This document shows, piece after piece, positions 14,158-22,405 of a stretch of 37,149 nt of DNA (the stretch's first letter is position 1; the number at the start of each line of letters is the position of its first letter). The notes below the pieces were generated by a model that was not told where the DNA came from, did not search any database, and was given only the letters and a program-made list of their open reading frames with translations. The translations under genes were made by a program, and so were the position numbers. The stretch is taken from NCBI RefSeq assembly GCF_024809855.1, contig NZ_JANUEM010000023.1, positions 1 through 37,149 of the forward strand. Direction: 5' to 3'. This stretch comes from Rheinheimera pacifica (GTDB lineage Bacteria; Pseudomonadota; Gammaproteobacteria; Enterobacterales; Alteromonadaceae).

Positions 14158-15950
14158 TACAAGTCGCGCCGGTAGCGGCCTTGTTGTATAAGCTGCGCTA
14201 ATCCGGCCTCGCCAATGGCCTGTAATAATACGTCGTGCACGGCTTCACCCATGCCGTGCAGGCTGCCACAAACATAAATAGCAGCGCCCTGCGCCAACCA
14301 CTGTAGTAACTGTTGCTGCTGCTCTGCCAGCACATGCTGCACATAGCTCTTTTCGGCTTGGTCCTGCGAAAATGCCAGGCTGCAATGGCTGATAAAGCCA
14401 TGTTGCTGCCATTGCTGAATATCACGGGCGAAGAAAAAGTCGTTTTGTTGCATACGCTCACCAAACAATAGCCAGTTTTGCCGCTGACCCAGGGCAACGC
14501 GCTGGGCCAGTAAAGCCCGAATACCGGCAATACCGGTGCCATTAGCTATAAAAATAACTGGCGTATCACTGCTGTGGGCCGGTAAATGAAACTGGCTATG
14601 GCTACGCAGGCGAATTTGCACTGGTTGCTGTTCCATTGCCCAGGCAGTTAGCCAGCCAGAGCCTATACCTAAAGCCCCGCCATTATATTGCACCTGGCGC
14701 ACCAGTAATGTTATCGGACCCTCGCCGGGTATCGAAGCAACAGAATAACTACGCAGAGGCAGTTTGGGTTGGGTTGCCAGCCATTGCGGTAACGTTTCGC
14801 CGTTGGCCGGTGGTTGAACTTTATCCAGCTGCAGCTCGGCCAATGCCCAGCATAGCGGAATATGCCGTCCCTGATAATGAACGGCCTGGCAGCCATTGAT
14901 CTGGTGGCGTGTTAGCCACAGCGCTACGTTGCATTTGCTGTTTTCCGGTTGAATGTCAACAATATCGCCGGCTTGCCAGTGTGTGCCTGCCGGAGGTTGT
15001 AATTTAACAATATAGCAAGGTAAGCCCGTGCTGGCGGGGTTGGCAATATAGCGGCTGCTAAGGCTGGCCTGTAGCCAGCTGGCGCTATTGTCTATTACTT
15101 GTGTTTGTTGTGCTGTTAACGATGCTGTAAAGCCGGTAAGCAGCTGCTGCCACTGTGTTAATGCCGCGCTTTGCCGCTCTGAACTGTCCAGCTCAAGCAA
15201 TGGTTGCAACGCTTGAGCTTCGCGGCTGTGCAGCCATTGCTGCAACCAGTGACCAAAGGCACAAAATTGCTGGTAGCTGCGATCGCCCAGCGCCAATACG
15301 GCAAACTGCAATTGACTGAGCGAGCTTTGCCACTGCTGCGCCAGCTGATAAAACTGGCTGGCATTGTCTGGCGCTTCGCCTTCACCATAGGTGCTTACTA
15401 CAAAAAGTGCTTTTTGATACTGGTTAAGTTGCTGCTGGGTAAGTTGGTTCAGCTCTGCCAGTGCAACACTAAAGCCTGCCTGCTGTAACTGTTTGGCACT
15501 GCTTTGTGCCAGTTGCTGCGCCATACCAGACTGGCTGGCATAACCCACCAGCCAGTGTTGCCCGCCGGTAGCAGAGGCTGGGGGCTGCTTTTTTACTGCC
15601 CAACAAAGCCTTAGTAGCAAACCCATAATGCTTAGCTGGGTGCTTAGCCACAACCACTGCGCCTGGGGCTGAGCAAAAGGTGCCAGCGGCAGGTAAAACC
15701 ACCATAGCAGCGTAAGAATTAACGCCAGCAGCAAGTGCTGTTCCAGCCAGGCAGACGCTGGTAGTTCTTTAACTGCAGCAGAGTATGGCTTAAGCCGGAA
15801 ACTGGCAATAAGGGCTGCTAGGTTAAACAGGTAAAGTAATATCAGGCTATCCGGCTGCATAGTACCGGCAGAATAAAGGTGATACAGCGGCAACAGCAGC
15901 AATACTACTAAATTCAACCACTCCAGCTTAGTTTGCCAGCGCTGTAACAT
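14154..15950 (-). CDS. Membrane-anchored diflavin reductase (CysJ/P450-reductase-like)
   Basis: 598 aa. N-terminal membrane helices (~10-125), then a flavodoxin domain (~130-270; GYASQSGMAQQLA binds FMN, STYGEGEAPDNA), an FAD-binding domain (~300-440; RSYSVASIPGEG) and an NADPH-binding domain (~465-598; ANGTGIAGIRALL, CGSLHGMGEAVHDVL, ending in a Tyr that stacks on FAD). This is the sulfite-reductase-alpha / cytochrome P450 reductase design, but it is membrane-anchored and has no hemoprotein partner beside it. Such proteins in Gram-negatives are often linked to ferric-siderophore reduction. The likely Fur box upstream (16092-16111) supports a role in iron use. No obvious operon partners. Confidence 0.85.
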   Translation of the reverse strand: MLQRWQTKLEWLNLVVLLLLPLYHLYSAGTMQPDSLILLYLFNLAALIASFRLKPYSAAVKELPASAWLEQHLLLALILTLLWWFYLPLAPFAQPQAQWLWLSTQLSIMGLLLRLCWAVKKQPPASATGGQHWLVGYASQSGMAQQLAQSSAKQLQQAGFSVALAELNQLTQQQLNQYQKALFVVSTYGEGEAPDNASQFYQLAQQWQSSLSQLQFAVLALGDRSYQQFCAFGHWLQQWLHSREAQALQPLLELDSSERQSAALTQWQQLLTGFTASLTAQQTQVIDNSASWLQASLSSRYIANPASTGLPCYIVKLQPPAGTHWQAGDIVDIQPENSKCNVALWLTRHQINGCQAVHYQGRHIPLCWALAELQLDKVQPPANGETLPQWLATQPKLPLRSYSVASIPGEGPITLLVRQVQYNGGALGIGSGWLTAWAMEQQPVQIRLRSHSQFHLPAHSSDTPVIFIANGTGIAGIRALLAQRVALGQRQNWLLFGERMQQNDFFFARDIQQWQQHGFISHCSLAFSQDQAEKSYVQHVLAEQQQQLLQWLAQGAAIYVCGSLHGMGEAVHDVLLQAIGEAGLAQLIQQGRYRRDLY

Positions 15951-16091
15951 AAAGCCTCAAAAGAAAAACAGGGGTGGCAAAACCCACCCCTTAACGTGCA
16001 AGACAAGTAAAACAACGACCAGAGAAGCCCATCCGGGGCCCGGAACTACCTTCATCCCTGAACGCTGCAAACTATAATACGATTAATTCTC

Positions 16092-16111
16092 AAATGCAAA
16101 TAGTTCTCATT
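16092..16111. promoter_or_regulatory. Likely Fur box
   Basis: AAATGCAAATAGTTCTCATT resembles the Fur consensus built on GATAAT hexamers and the AATGCAAATAGTTCTCATT boxes common in front of siderophore genes of marine gammaproteobacteria. It lies about 145 bp upstream of the minus-strand diflavin reductase start and about 95 bp upstream of the DeoR-type gene. A second ATGCAAATAATTA half lies at 16122-16134. The reductase is the more likely target. Confidence 0.65.
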
Positions 16112-16206
16112 ATATGATTGAATGCAAATAATTACAGCAACGTTTTGCTTGCAAAAGCAGCAATAGCCAGTAAAATATCTTTCGTTTTGAAACTTAAGCG
16201 AAAGAA

Positions 16207-16974
16207 ATGAATAAACGTAACACCCAACAACGGCGGCATCTTATAGTCAGTCAGCTACAGCAGCAGGGCGAGTTGTCGGTTGAGCAACTGGCCGGGCAGT
16301 TTAATACCTCTGAGGTTACTATTCGCAAAGATCTCACCGTACTGGAGCAAGCCGGTTTGCTGTTGCGCCGTTATGGTGGTGCCGTACCGGTACCGCAGGA
16401 TTTTGTCAGCGATTCCAGCTTAGAGAAAGTTTCAAAGCGAAAGCTGGCAATCGCTAAAGCGGCTGCCAGCCTGATTAAAGATCACTACCGCATTATTATC
16501 GACAGTGGCCGCACTACAGCGGCGTTATTGCCTGAACTGGCGGCAAAGCGTGGCTTAGTGGTAATGACAAACTCACTGGCCATTGCCAATGCCCTGCGTG
16601 AGCTGGAAAACGAACCCACGCTGTTAATGACCGGCGGCACCTGGGATCCGCAATCTGAAGCTTTTCAGGGCCAACTGGCAGAACAAATGCTGCGCAACTA
16701 TGATTTTGACCAGCTATTTATTGGCGCCGACGGTATCGATTTAGCCCGTGGCACCACCACCTACAATGAGCTATACAGCTTAAGCCGGGTAATGGCAGAA
16801 GTCGCCCGCGAAGTTATTGTAATGCTGGAGTCCGATAAACTGGGGCGCAAAATTCACAACCTTGAATTGCCCTGGGCGATGGTAAAAGTGCTGATCACAG
16901 ATGAAGGCTTATCGTTAGCCGACGCCAAACAAATTGAACAACAGGGTGTTAAGGTAATTCGGGTTCAGGCCTGA
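16207..16974 (+). CDS. DeoR/GlpR-family regulator upstream of glmS
   Basis: 255 aa. Residues ~6-60 are a DeoR helix-turn-helix (RRHLIVSQLQQQGELSVEQL, then FNTSEVTIRKDLTVLEQAGL and RRYGGAV). Residues ~75-230 are the sugar-phosphate sensor domain (IIIDSGRTTAALLPEL, MTGGTWDPQSEAFQG, FIGADGID). It is 56 bp upstream of glmS in the same direction. This position is conserved in several gammaproteobacteria, and control of amino-sugar synthesis by an amino-sugar phosphate is the natural inference. Confidence 0.9.
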   Translation: MNKRNTQQRRHLIVSQLQQQGELSVEQLAGQFNTSEVTIRKDLTVLEQAGLLLRRYGGAVPVPQDFVSDSSLEKVSKRKLAIAKAAASLIKDHYRIIIDSGRTTAALLPELAAKRGLVVMTNSLAIANALRELENEPTLLMTGGTWDPQSEAFQGQLAEQMLRNYDFDQLFIGADGIDLARGTTTYNELYSLSRVMAEVAREVIVMLESDKLGRKIHNLELPWAMVKVLITDEGLSLADAKQIEQQGVKVIRVQA

Positions 16975-17030
16975 TTCACTGCCACACCTTAACGTAACAT
17001 TATAATATTTAAGATTTCCGGAGAATAATT

Positions 17031-18860
17031 ATGTGTGGAATAGTCGGCGCTGTAGCGCAACGGGATGTGGTGGATATTCTGGTTGAAGGCCTGCGCCGTC
17101 TGGAATACCGTGGTTATGATTCGGCCGGTGTGGCCGTGGTAACCGGCAGTGGTGAACTTACCCGCCTGCGCCGTTTAGGCAAAGTAAAAGAGCTGGCCGA
17201 TGCCGTAGCTGAAAAGCCGGTGATTGGCGGCACCGGTATCGCTCATACCCGCTGGGCAACGCATGGCGAGCCAAGCGAACGTAACGCCCACCCGCATGTT
17301 TCCAGCAAGATTACTGTAGTGCACAACGGCATTATTGAAAACCACGCACCACTTCGTGAAGCGTTGAAAGCCAAAGGTTATGTGTTTACCTCCGACACCG
17401 ACACCGAAGTTATCGCCCATTTAGTTGAAGAAGAACTAAAAAGCGCCGGTAGCCTGTTAGCCGCAGTACAAAAGTCAGTTAAGCAGTTGCATGGTGCTTA
17501 CGGCACTGTGCTGCTGGATAAAACCGACGCCAGCCGTGTTGTTGTTGCCCGCTCCGGCAGTCCGCTGGTTATTGGTTTAGGTATTGGTGAGAATTTTATT
17601 GCCTCTGATCAACTGGCACTGCTACCGGTAACGCGCCGTTTTATCTTCTTGGAAGAAGGCGATGTAGCCGAAATTACCCGCCATAGCGTGCGTATTTTTG
17701 ATAGCAACGGCAACGCGATTGAGCGTGAAGTGCATGAGTCTAATGTAAGTTACGACGCTGGCGACAAAGGCCAGTACCGCCACTTTATGCTAAAAGAAAT
17801 TTACGAGCAGCCAAACGCCATCAACAACACGTTGGAAGGCCGCTTAAGCAGTGATTCCGTAATGGACGAAACCTTCGGCAATGGCGCGGCCGAGCTGTTT
17901 AAACAAGTAAAACACGTACAAATTGTGGCCTGTGGCACCAGCTATCACTCCGGTATGGTGGCGCGCTACTGGTTAGAGTCTTTGGGCGGCATTTCCTGTA
18001 ACGTTGAAATTGCCTCAGAATTCCGTTACCGCAAATCGTTCGTGCAGCCAAACAGCCTGCTGGTCAGTATTTCCCAGTCTGGCGAAACGGCCGATACCTT
18101 AGCGGCCCTGCGTCTGGCCAAAGAAGCCGGTTACGTTGGCAGCTTAACCATTTGTAATGTGGCTGGTTCATCATTGGTGCGCGAGTCGGATCTGGCCTTT
18201 ATGACCCGTGCCGGCGTCGAAATTGGTGTAGCCTCAACCAAAGCCTTTACCACGCAGCTAGTGGGCCTGGCCATGTTAACGCTGGCAATTGGTAAATATA
18301 ACGGCTTAACTGCTGCGCAGCAGCGCGAGCTGACAGAAGCGCTGAAAAGCTTACCGGCTAAACTGGAGCAAGCTCTTACGCTGGCGCCACAAATTGAAGC
18401 TCTGGCCGAAGAGTTTGCCGATAAACACCACGCACTGTTTTTAGGCCGTGGCGATCAATACCCTATCGCAATGGAAGGCGCGTTAAAGCTAAAAGAAATT
18501 TCGTACATTCACGCTGAAGCTTACGCTGCCGGTGAGTTAAAACACGGCCCGCTGGCGCTTATTGACGCCAAAATGCCAATTATTGTAGTAGCGCCAAACA
18601 ACGACCTGCTGGAAAAGCTGAAATCGAATGTTGAAGAAGTACGCGCCCGTGGCGGTATTCTGTATGTATTCGCCGACGCTGATGCTAAATTCCAGTCAGA
18701 CGCTACCATGCGGGTAATCAATGTACCGCACGTCGCCGATATCCTGGCACCTATCGTCTACACCCTGCCACTGCAGTTACTCAGCTACTACGTTGCTATT
18801 ATCAAAGGCACCGACGTAGACCAGCCACGTAATTTGGCTAAGAGTGTAACCGTAGAATAA
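17031..18860 (+). CDS. glmS: Glucosamine-6-phosphate synthase
   Basis: 609 aa, full length. The N-terminal glutaminase starts [20 protein letters not shown] with the catalytic Cys2. Two SIS sugar-isomerase domains follow ([40 protein letters not shown]), and the C-terminus [11 protein letters not shown] is the invariant end of GlmS. It converts fructose-6-phosphate and glutamine to glucosamine-6-phosphate. The last ~40 bases of the gene are the TnsD recognition site of Tn7. No terminator is visible before the transposons, which have displaced the native 3' end. Confidence 0.98.
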   Translation: MCGIVGAVAQRDVVDILVEGLRRLEYRGYDSAGVAVVTGSGELTRLRRLGKVKELADAVAEKPVIGGTGIAHTRWATHGEPSERNAHPHVSSKITVVHNGIIENHAPLREALKAKGYVFTSDTDTEVIAHLVEEELKSAGSLLAAVQKSVKQLHGAYGTVLLDKTDASRVVVARSGSPLVIGLGIGENFIASDQLALLPVTRRFIFLEEGDVAEITRHSVRIFDSNGNAIEREVHESNVSYDAGDKGQYRHFMLKEIYEQPNAINNTLEGRLSSDSVMDETFGNGAAELFKQVKHVQIVACGTSYHSGMVARYWLESLGGISCNVEIASEFRYRKSFVQPNSLLVSISQSGETADTLAALRLAKEAGYVGSLTICNVAGSSLVRESDLAFMTRAGVEIGVASTKAFTTQLVGLAMLTLAIGKYNGLTAAQQRELTEALKSLPAKLEQALTLAPQIEALAEEFADKHHALFLGRGDQYPIAMEGALKLKEISYIHAEAYAAGELKHGPLALIDAKMPIIVVAPNNDLLEKLKSNVEEVRARGGILYVFADADAKFQSDATMRVINVPHVADILAPIVYTLPLQLLSYYVAIIKGTDVDQPRNLAKSVTVE

Positions 18861-18884
18861 TTTACGGTTAAAAATAACAAGGCC
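18824..18884 (+). other. attTn7 attachment site
   Basis: The end of glmS plus 24 bp downstream. In Tn7, TnsD binds inside the 3' end of glmS and insertion occurs about 25 bp past the stop. Here the first transposon base is 18885, 25 bp after the stop, and AGGCC at 18880-18884 is the 5-bp target duplication. The same AGGCC recurs at 19121-19125 between the two transposons. Confidence 0.9.
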
Positions 18885-19120
18885 TGTGGTCTGACAAAAT
18901 AATTCTAAAATTGCCAAAATAGATCTAAATTTCAGCTTCTGCTGTTTATCTAACTAATTGATAATCCTAGTGACCTTGGATTTTCGCAACAGGTCACTTG
19001 CATTTTAACGAGGAGAACAACTGTATTTATTTAAAACTATTTTGTCACTAATTCTGATTTTTAGCCGCAAATATGCGGCATTCAGGACTAATCAATTTAG
19101 ATCTATTTTGGTAGCCAACA
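18885..19120 (+). mobile_element. Mini-Tn7 (MITE-like) element, copy 1, at attTn7
   Basis: A 236-bp element starting TGTGGTCTGACA and ending GTAGCCAACA, flanked by AGGCC duplications. It has two TnsB-type sites at each end: 18893-18909 and 18913-18929 direct, 19030-19046 and 19096-19112 inverted; the core is close to GACAAAATAGTTCTAAA. There is no coding capacity. The glmS-proximal end carries the same 12 terminal bases as the large element. Two internal hairpins are present (GTGACCT/AGGTCAC at 18970-18997, GCCGCA/TGCGGC at 19064-19079). It must be moved by Tns proteins supplied in trans. Confidence 0.92.
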
Positions 19121-19125
19121 AGGCC

Positions 19126-19211
19126 TGTGGTCTGACATAATAGTTCTAAACAAGACAAAATAGTCTTAAAGCGTGGCAGCAAAGAACTAAACAGAACAAA
19201 ATAGTTGTAAA
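19126..19211 (+). repeat. Transposon end with four TnsB-binding sites
   Basis: The 17-bp sites start at 19134, 19154, 19175 and 19195, so they repeat every 20-21 bp and are closely packed, which is the layout of the Tn7 right end. Sites 1, 2 and 4 fit GACAAAATAGTTCTAAA closely. Site 3 (19175-19191, GGCAGCAAAGAACTAAA) is degenerate. In Tn7 this region also holds the tnsABC promoter, which TnsB represses. Confidence 0.88.
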
Positions 19212-19216
19212 CCATT

Positions 19217-19259
19217 AAAGTCCGGTTATGCTGTTTAAAAAGCATACTGGACTTTTTTT
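19217..19259 (+). promoter_or_regulatory. Terminator-like hairpin directly before tnsA
   Basis: AAAGTCCGGTTATGCT pairs (one bulge) with AGCATACTGGACTTT and is followed by a T run that abuts the tnsA ATG. No Shine-Dalgarno is visible. The same hairpin is present at this place in Tn7. It can block transcription coming in from glmS or attenuate tns expression. Confidence 0.75.
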
Positions 19260-20328
19260 ATGGCTAGAGCGCAGCAATCGCTTTCAGAAACTGAAATTGC
19301 CCGTCGCATCAAGAATGGGCGCGGCCAAGGTCATGGACAGCATTATAAACCCTGGTTTCATATTCAGGATGTCCCTTCAGATGGGCGTTCTCATCGTATT
19401 TACTCTCATAAAACGCGACGGGTTCATCATCTGCTTTCCGATCTGGAATTAGCAGTTTTTCTTGTGCTTGAATGGTCGTCCGACATTACAGATATCAGGG
19501 AGCAATTCCCTTTAAAGCGAGATGAAACCCGGGCTCTCGCAGCAGAGCATCAACTGAGACATCCTTCTGTCCGTGGTGTTGACCAAGTGATGTCGTCAGA
19601 TTTCCTTGTAGACGCTACTACTGGTCCTGACAGGCAGTTCGCTATTCAGGTGAAGCCAGTGAATGAGTTAGCCAAGCCTGAGATTATCGAGAAGCTTGAG
19701 CTGGAAAGGCGCTACTGGCAGTTAAAGCAAATCCCGTGGTTTCTGGTCACCGAAGAAGAAATCGATTTGGTGATAAAGCAGAACATGTTGGCTACCAAAA
19801 TAGATCTAAATTGATTAGTCCTGAATGCCGCATATTTGCGGCTAAAAATCAGAATTAGTGACAAAATAGTTTTAAATAAATACAGTTGTTCTCCTCGTTA
19901 AAATGCAAGTGACCTGTTGCGAAAATCCAAGGTCACTAGGATTATCAATTAGTTAGATAAACAGCAGAAGCTGAAATTTAGATCTATTTTGGCAATTTTA
20001 GAATTATTTTGTCAGACCACAGAACATCGAGTGGTTATATCCAACAAAAAGTGATGCTGCTGTTGATCCGGCATTGTTAGCTCAGCTGCCTTTTTTATCT
20101 AAGGCATTTAGCAAAGCTCAGGACTCGAAGGTCATTGATATTTGTAAACATCTGGATACCGTATATGAGCTTGAGCTCGGCCATAGCTTACGAGATGTTC
20201 GGACTTTGGTTTCCAATGGCTTTATTAAATTTAAGATCAATAAGGCGTTTCGTTCTGTGAAGGCATCAGAGCTCAGGTTCTGTCAGTTTGAAGATATGGA
20301 GGCCTTGTTGCATGTGGCAAATCAATGA
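19260..20328 (+). pseudogene. tnsA: tnsA, transposon endonuclease, split by mini-Tn7
   Basis: TnsA cuts the 5' ends of Tn7 and works with TnsB. The first part (19260-19785) encodes residues 1-175 and keeps the active-site residues at exactly the Tn7 positions: Glu63, Asp114, Gln130, Lys132 and Glu149. The 236-bp insert then adds MLATKIDLN and a stop, giving a 184-aa product. The second part (20027-20328) continues in frame as IEWLYPTKSDAAV and ends HVANQ; a TTG at 20074 could start an 84-aa fragment. Taking out insert and duplication restores a 275-aa protein (Tn7 TnsA: 273). The lost C-terminal domain is the one that contacts TnsC, so cut-and-paste transposition is probably impaired. Confidence 0.95.
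19786..20021 (-). mobile_element. Mini-Tn7 (MITE-like) element, copy 2, inside tnsA
   Basis: Exact reverse complement of copy 1 over all 236 bases by direct base-by-base reading. Flanked by GAACA at 19781-19785 and 20022-20026, a 5-bp duplication typical of Tn7 transposition. Because this target is not an attTn7, the insertion probably used a TnsE-type or untargeted route. Complete identity to copy 1 means that both insertions are recent or that one copy was converted from the other. Confidence 0.95.
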
Positions 20329-22405
20329 GGTGCTACGATTTGACGAAAAGCTTTATCGTATATTAGCTGTTCATCCCGGAGAGCTTGTCTGGATCCAAAT
20401 TGATAGTGATAAGGGGTTACCTGAATTTATTCTTGAACTTAAGCTGGTTTCCTACCTGTATGACGGACGGTTGTTAAGAAGTGCGGATCCCTATGGATAT
20501 CTGCACGATGAAGAGCCCGAAGTTGGTTCTGTTTCATTTAATCGACGTGAAAAAGCGCTTGCCATTATTCAGCCTGTGATTGTTGATGAGAATTGCTTTG
20601 AGACTAAAGCGAGAGCGAGACGAGTCACTGAAGTTGCGGAATCAGGTTTGGCTACCAAGGCAACAGTGTACAAATTGCTCCGAAGGTACTGGCAGCGAGG
20701 CCAGAAGCCCAATGCTTTATTACCTGACTTCAAAAACAGTGGAGCCCCGGGGAAATCCAGAGCGGCATCAGGCACAACAAAAGTTGGCCGTAGCCGGTTA
20801 TACGGTGATGGTTCAGGTATTAAAGTCACTGTCGATGTTGAACGAATATTTCGGGTCAGTATAGAAAAGCATTTATTAACTCAGAAAAAACTTAAAACAA
20901 CGGTCGCGTATCGTCGTTTCAGGGATTTGTTTGCACAATTCCATCCTACAATGCAGCCTGAAGATTATCCTACATTACGGCAGTTTCGGTATTTCTATAA
21001 CCGGGAGTTTAAGAAGCCACAGCGGTTACTTGAAAGCACGAATCCCGGCAACTACAAAAAGGATATTCGCCCTTTAACCAGCACTGCAACTGCCCATGTG
21101 CTGGGCCCTGGCAGCCGATATGAGATTGATGCAACTATTGCTGATATTTACCTGGTTGCAGATGACGACCGCAGTAAAATCATTGGCAGGCCTACCCTTT
21201 ACATCGTGATTGATGTGTTTAGTCGAATGATAGCTGGTTTTTATATCGGTTTTGACAATCCTTCCTATGTGGTGGCTATGCAGGCTGTGGCAATTGCCTG
21301 CACTGAGAAGGTAACCTCATGTAAGTCTCTTGGTATAGATATCACTCCAGACGAATGGCCATGTGTTGGTTTGCCTGATGTTATTTTGGCTGACCGCGGT
21401 GAGATGATGAGCCATCAGGTGGATGCGCTGATTAAGGGGTTTAATCTGCGGGTTGAAAGTGCACCACCGAGACGTGGTGACGCCAAAGGTATTGTTGAAA
21501 GTTGCTTCCGTACTCTTCAGGCCGAATTTAAACCCTATGTGCCTGGTGTTGTTACTGGTAACAGAGTGAAAAAACATGGAGAGCGGGATTATCGTCTTGA
21601 TGCCGTAATGACGATCACTGATTTCGCCCAAATAATGCTGAAGACTATTCTTTTCCGAAACAACTACCATGTGATGGATAAGTACGATCGTGATGCGGAC
21701 CTGCCTGCTGATATCCCTTCAATTCCAATTCATTTATGGAACTGGGGCATGCAGCACAGGGTTGGTAGTTTAAGGCAGGTTGATTCTGAGCAGTTAAGGA
21801 TTGCTTTGTTACCACGGCAAAAGGTTAGTATTTCCCAATATGGTGCAAATATGTGGGGTATCTACTACAGCTGTCCAGAATTTCTTCGAGAAGGATGGCT
21901 ACTGCGAAGCCCAGATATTCAGCGTTCTCAGAAACTGGAGGCTGCTTACAACCCAGGTTCTGCAGATACCATTTATCTGTTTCCACAACCTGGTAGCCGG
22001 ACCTACTGGACTTGTACTCTTACTGACCGCAGTCGCCAATTTAGAGGCCTGACATTCTGGCAAGCTTGGGAGCTTCAGGCACAGCAGAAACATAACATGG
22101 CAAATGCCAGGTTGGATGAAGATGCAAAACGGCGGGAACTGGATGCTTTTATAAAAGAGAAAACTACCAGTGCTATCCGAGCAACTCCAGCCATTAAAGA
22201 GTCAGGCCAAAAGCGTATTGCGCAGATCAGGGGTAATAAAAAAGAGGCACGTGAAGCTGAACAGTTACAGCGAGCCAGGCCTGAAAATGAAGTAAAAGAC
22301 AAAGTGCTTGCACCAGTGATTCCTCTGTGTGAAGCCGAAGAGGACTACAGTCTGCCAAGCTACGTTCCGGACTTGTTTGGTGACCAAGATGGAGAACCTG
22401 AATGA
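20312..22405 (+). CDS. tnsB: TnsB, DDE transposase of Tn7
   Basis: 697 aa from the ATG at 20312 ([20 protein letters not shown]), which matches the Tn7 TnsB start; an ATG at 20288 lies inside the tnsA end and is less likely. It is a member of the retroviral-integrase DDE family with catalytic Asp273 (YEIDATIAD), Asp361 (VILADRGE) and Glu396 (GIVESCFR), the same numbers as in Tn7. N-terminal helix-turn-helix regions ([16 protein letters not shown]) bind the end repeats. The C-terminus ending [14 protein letters not shown] resembles the TnsC-contacting tail. It overlaps the tnsA end by 17 bp and tnsC by 4 bp (ATGA). It makes 3' cuts and joins ends to the target, and looks intact. Confidence 0.97.
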   Translation: MWQINEVLRFDEKLYRILAVHPGELVWIQIDSDKGLPEFILELKLVSYLYDGRLLRSADPYGYLHDEEPEVGSVSFNRREKALAIIQPVIVDENCFETKARARRVTEVAESGLATKATVYKLLRRYWQRGQKPNALLPDFKNSGAPGKSRAASGTTKVGRSRLYGDGSGIKVTVDVERIFRVSIEKHLLTQKKLKTTVAYRRFRDLFAQFHPTMQPEDYPTLRQFRYFYNREFKKPQRLLESTNPGNYKKDIRPLTSTATAHVLGPGSRYEIDATIADIYLVADDDRSKIIGRPTLYIVIDVFSRMIAGFYIGFDNPSYVVAMQAVAIACTEKVTSCKSLGIDITPDEWPCVGLPDVILADRGEMMSHQVDALIKGFNLRVESAPPRRGDAKGIVESCFRTLQAEFKPYVPGVVTGNRVKKHGERDYRLDAVMTITDFAQIMLKTILFRNNYHVMDKYDRDADLPADIPSIPIHLWNWGMQHRVGSLRQVDSEQLRIALLPRQKVSISQYGANMWGIYYSCPEFLREGWLLRSPDIQRSQKLEAAYNPGSADTIYLFPQPGSRTYWTCTLTDRSRQFRGLTFWQAWELQAQQKHNMANARLDEDAKRRELDAFIKEKTTSAIRATPAIKESGQKRIAQIRGNKKEAREAEQLQRARPENEVKDKVLAPVIPLCEAEEDYSLPSYVPDLFGDQDGEPE

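Noticed and set aside
14154..15950. Sulfite reductase flavoprotein subunit CysJ.
   Set aside because: The extra membrane helices, the lack of a cysI neighbour and the Fur-like box argue for a different diflavin reductase.
16975..17030. A glmS ribozyme or riboswitch before glmS.
   Set aside because: The gap is only 56 bp and lacks a ribozyme core; such ribozymes are a feature of Gram-positive bacteria.
19786..20021. A frameshift or sequencing error as the cause of the broken tnsA.
   Set aside because: The break is a complete 236-bp element with terminal TnsB sites and an exact 5-bp duplication, and its removal restores the frame.
20288..20311. An upstream ATG that would add eight residues to TnsB.
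   Set aside because: The start at 20312 gives exactly the Tn7 TnsB beginning and puts the catalytic residues at the Tn7 numbers 273, 361 and 396.
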